A stretch of 6,497 bases of DNA from Clostridiales bacterium (lineage in GTDB: Bacteria > Bacillota > Clostridia > Christensenellales > Pumilibacteraceae), in NCBI GenBank assembly GCA_029069015.1, contig JAIEBL010000018.1, positions 1-6,497 on the forward strand, written 5' to 3'. Below, piece after piece: positions 6,416 to 6,497 of the stretch. How positions within the stretch are numbered: position 1 is the first letter of the stretch; each line of letters opens with the position of its first letter. The position numbers and the translations under genes were made by a program. The notes under the pieces were generated by a model that did not search any database, was not told the DNA's origin, and saw only the letters and a program-made list of their open reading frames with translations.

Positions 6416-6422
6416 ATGTCTT
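6393..6422 (-). promoter_or_regulatory. Promoter of the recombinase gene
   Basis: On the minus strand, TATACT (6393-6398) is preceded by TGG, an extended -10, and by AAGACA (6417-6422) at an 18-base spacing. The start would be near 6386, giving a leader of about 25 bases up to the GGAGG and ATG. Confidence 0.55.
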
Positions 6423-6461
6423 ACAATAACTTGCAATTATTTGGAGAAAGAAAAAGCTAAA

Positions 6462-6497
6462 ATGAAATTTTCTATTATAATAACTTTTTATAAAAAT
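6462..6497 (+). CDS. Start of a probable family 2 glycosyltransferase gene (3' end outside the window)
   Basis: Twelve codons are visible, reading MKFSIIITFYKN, with no stop before the window ends. The opening beta strand followed by T/S-Y/F-x-N is typical of GT-A glycosyltransferases of family 2, where this segment begins the nucleotide-sugar binding fold. A purine-rich site GGAGAAAG (6443-6450) precedes the ATG; its spacing is rather long. A good promoter lies at 6387-6415. The acceptor and sugar cannot be told from so short a piece, and the family call rests only on this N-terminal pattern. Confidence 0.5.
   Translation, partial: MKFSIIITFYKN

Overview
The window looks like a chromosomal segment of a Firmicutes (Clostridia-type) bacterium. 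This is inferred from the two-sensor hybrid histidine kinase with a SHDIRTPMN-type H-box, the lipoprotein with Listeria-Bacteroides repeats, the purine-rich Shine-Dalgarno sites and the extended -10 promoters. No species can be named from the sequence alone. Base composition is uneven. A sample of the kinase (2701-2760) has 33 G/C in 60, the lipoprotein (4741-4800) only 17 in 60, the recombinase (5821-5880) 29 in 60, and the small repeat element (5281-5400) 71 in 120.

Layout, left to right. (1) 2-3058 (+): the 5'-truncated end of a large membrane hybrid sensor kinase (two extracytoplasmic solute-binding domains, one visible membrane helix, PAS-like region, HisKA, HATPase, receiver), followed by a weak terminator. 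(2) 3139-3330 (+): a complete tRNA-Ser(GGA) unit with its own extended -10 promoter and a strong terminator. (3) 3331-3576: no gene, but two short perfect or near-perfect palindromes. (4) 3577-3819 (+): a promoter, a rod-shaped structured RNA whose ends pair over 16 bp, and an intrinsic terminator. It resembles a 6S RNA gene, though a regulatory leader is also possible. (5) 3832-5109 (+): an AT-rich lipoprotein gene whose start codon lies 12 bases after that terminator. (6) 5110-5472: the gap between two convergent genes, holding a GC-rich, hairpin-rich element that carries pieces of tRNA-Ser 3'-end sequence, is bounded by 9-bp direct repeats and is followed by a + strand terminator. (7) 5473-6360 (-): a full-length XerC/D-like tyrosine recombinase with all catalytic residues. 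(8) 6462-6497 (+): the first 12 codons of a divergent gene that begins like a family 2 glycosyltransferase, sharing an overlapping promoter region with the recombinase.

The genes do not form one operon or an obvious single pathway. The kinase, tRNA and RNA units have separate promoters and terminators. The features most worth follow-up are the structured RNA placed directly before the lipoprotein gene, and the tRNA-echo element next to the recombinase.
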